Below, piece by piece: positions 63,688 to 64,000 of a stretch of DNA of 64,000 nucleotides. The DNA comes from Psychroflexus montanilacus (lineage in GTDB: Bacteria; Bacteroidota; Bacteroidia; Flavobacteriales; Flavobacteriaceae): positions 806,001 through 870,000 of the forward strand of contig NZ_JAIQZC010000001.1 in the NCBI RefSeq assembly GCF_020164535.1. The letters are read 5' to 3'. The notes below the pieces were generated by a model, which worked only from the letters and a program-made list of their open reading frames with translations, made no database searches and was not told the DNA's origin. Numbering within the stretch: position 1 is the stretch's first letter; every line of letters begins with the position of its first letter. The translations under genes were made by a program, and so were the position numbers.

Positions 63688-64000
63688 ATGATCAATTCTG
63701 AATCTATCAAGACTATAAATAAGCGTATCACTTCCTTAAACCAATATCTTTGACTTAGATGCCAAGCGCGTAAAAGTCACCAACGAAGAAGAAAAAACAT
63801 TTGCTCCGGACTTCTGGGACAAACCTCAACAAGCCCAAAAGCTGATGCAGGCCATCAATGATGAGAAGCAATGGATCAAAAGCTTTGATGAAGCCAAGCA
63901 AAAAGTTGAAGACCTCAATGTTTTATTCGAATTTTATGAGGATGGTGACGTCTCTGAAGAGGAAATCAAAGAGAAACACGATGAAGCTCTCGAACTTATT
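63688..64000 (+). CDS. prfB: Peptide chain release factor 2 with programmed +1 frameshift, 3' end outside the window
   Basis: RF2 ends translation at UGA and UAA. The 5' ORF starts at ATG 63688 and runs 21 codons (MINSESIKTINKRITSLNQY then Leu) to an in-frame TGA at 63751-63753. A +1 shift at CTT-TGA-C (63748-63754) continues as DLDAKRVKVTNEEEKTF to the window end in an open frame of 83 codons; the sequence TATCTTTGAC is the classic RF2 autoregulatory site, in which low RF2 permits the shift. The usual AGGGGG internal Shine-Dalgarno before the site is absent: the matching position reads AACCAA. Confidence 0.95.

Noticed and set aside
63606-63731. N-terminal extension of threonine aldolase from 63731
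   Set aside because: The 42 added residues are unlike the family and overlap the prfB promoter and start. The ATG at 63605 begins with the family's usual MKIDLRSDT.

Overview
This window is chromosomal DNA from a member of the Bacteroidota, most likely family Flavobacteriaceae; the genus cannot be fixed from sequence alone. The evidence is a low G+C content, almost no Shine-Dalgarno sequences, and repeated TAnnTTTG elements (the Bacteroidota -7 promoter box) a few bases before start codons. The gene families also fit: a TonB receptor with an STN domain beside DUF4249, DUF4136 and DUF5522 proteins, a fused branched-chain keto-acid dehydrogenase E1, and MutS2 without an Smr domain. Gene density is high. 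I found no insertion sequence, prophage, CRISPR array, rRNA or tRNA.

Layout. 1-5780: xseA (cut by the window edge), a DinB-like protein and proline dehydrogenase in one operon, then aroB, trxB and a tryptophan 2,3-dioxygenase family gene. 6317-10558: a minus-strand menaquinone group (hotdog thioesterase, menF, menD) followed by a CvfB-like S1 protein. 10809-11816: a GH113-type glycosidase. 12018-18469: a four-gene envelope operon (unknown secreted protein, TonB receptor, DUF4249 lipoprotein, MG2/plug-like protein). 18638-27319: an esterase and a glycogen-type cluster, GlgE, maltokinase, GlgB and a GH31 alpha-glucosidase, closed by a strong terminator. 27365-33092: GreA/B-like factor, lipoprotein, ACC-deaminase family enzyme, GH73-LysM peptidoglycan hydrolase, hemL and three small membrane proteins. 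33089-37597: SLC13 anion permease with an Rrf2 regulator, and recQ.

38308-44936 is the most interesting region. It is a nine-gene minus-strand operon that joins a flavoprotein, a methyltransferase and a type III polyketide synthase to a dedicated fatty-acid-synthase-like set: enoyl reductase, dehydratase, ketosynthase, a small membrane protein, acyl carrier protein and phosphopantetheinyl transferase. The first three genes recall the Streptomyces srsABC phenolic-lipid operon. The likely product is a methylated, oxidised alkylresorcinol or alkylpyrone-like lipid, but this is inference.

45005-64000 holds housekeeping genes: OmpA and lipocalin lipoproteins, fused E1, a 2OG-Fe(II) oxygenase, SUI1 factor, uridine phosphorylase, ung, mutS2, fahA, glyA, a beta-helix lipoprotein and glutaminyl cyclase. 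It also holds the SRP RNA gene with a matching promoter, an SDR, fructose-6-phosphate aldolase, threonine aldolase, and the start of prfB. prfB keeps the +1 programmed frameshift site but lacks the usual internal Shine-Dalgarno stimulator.
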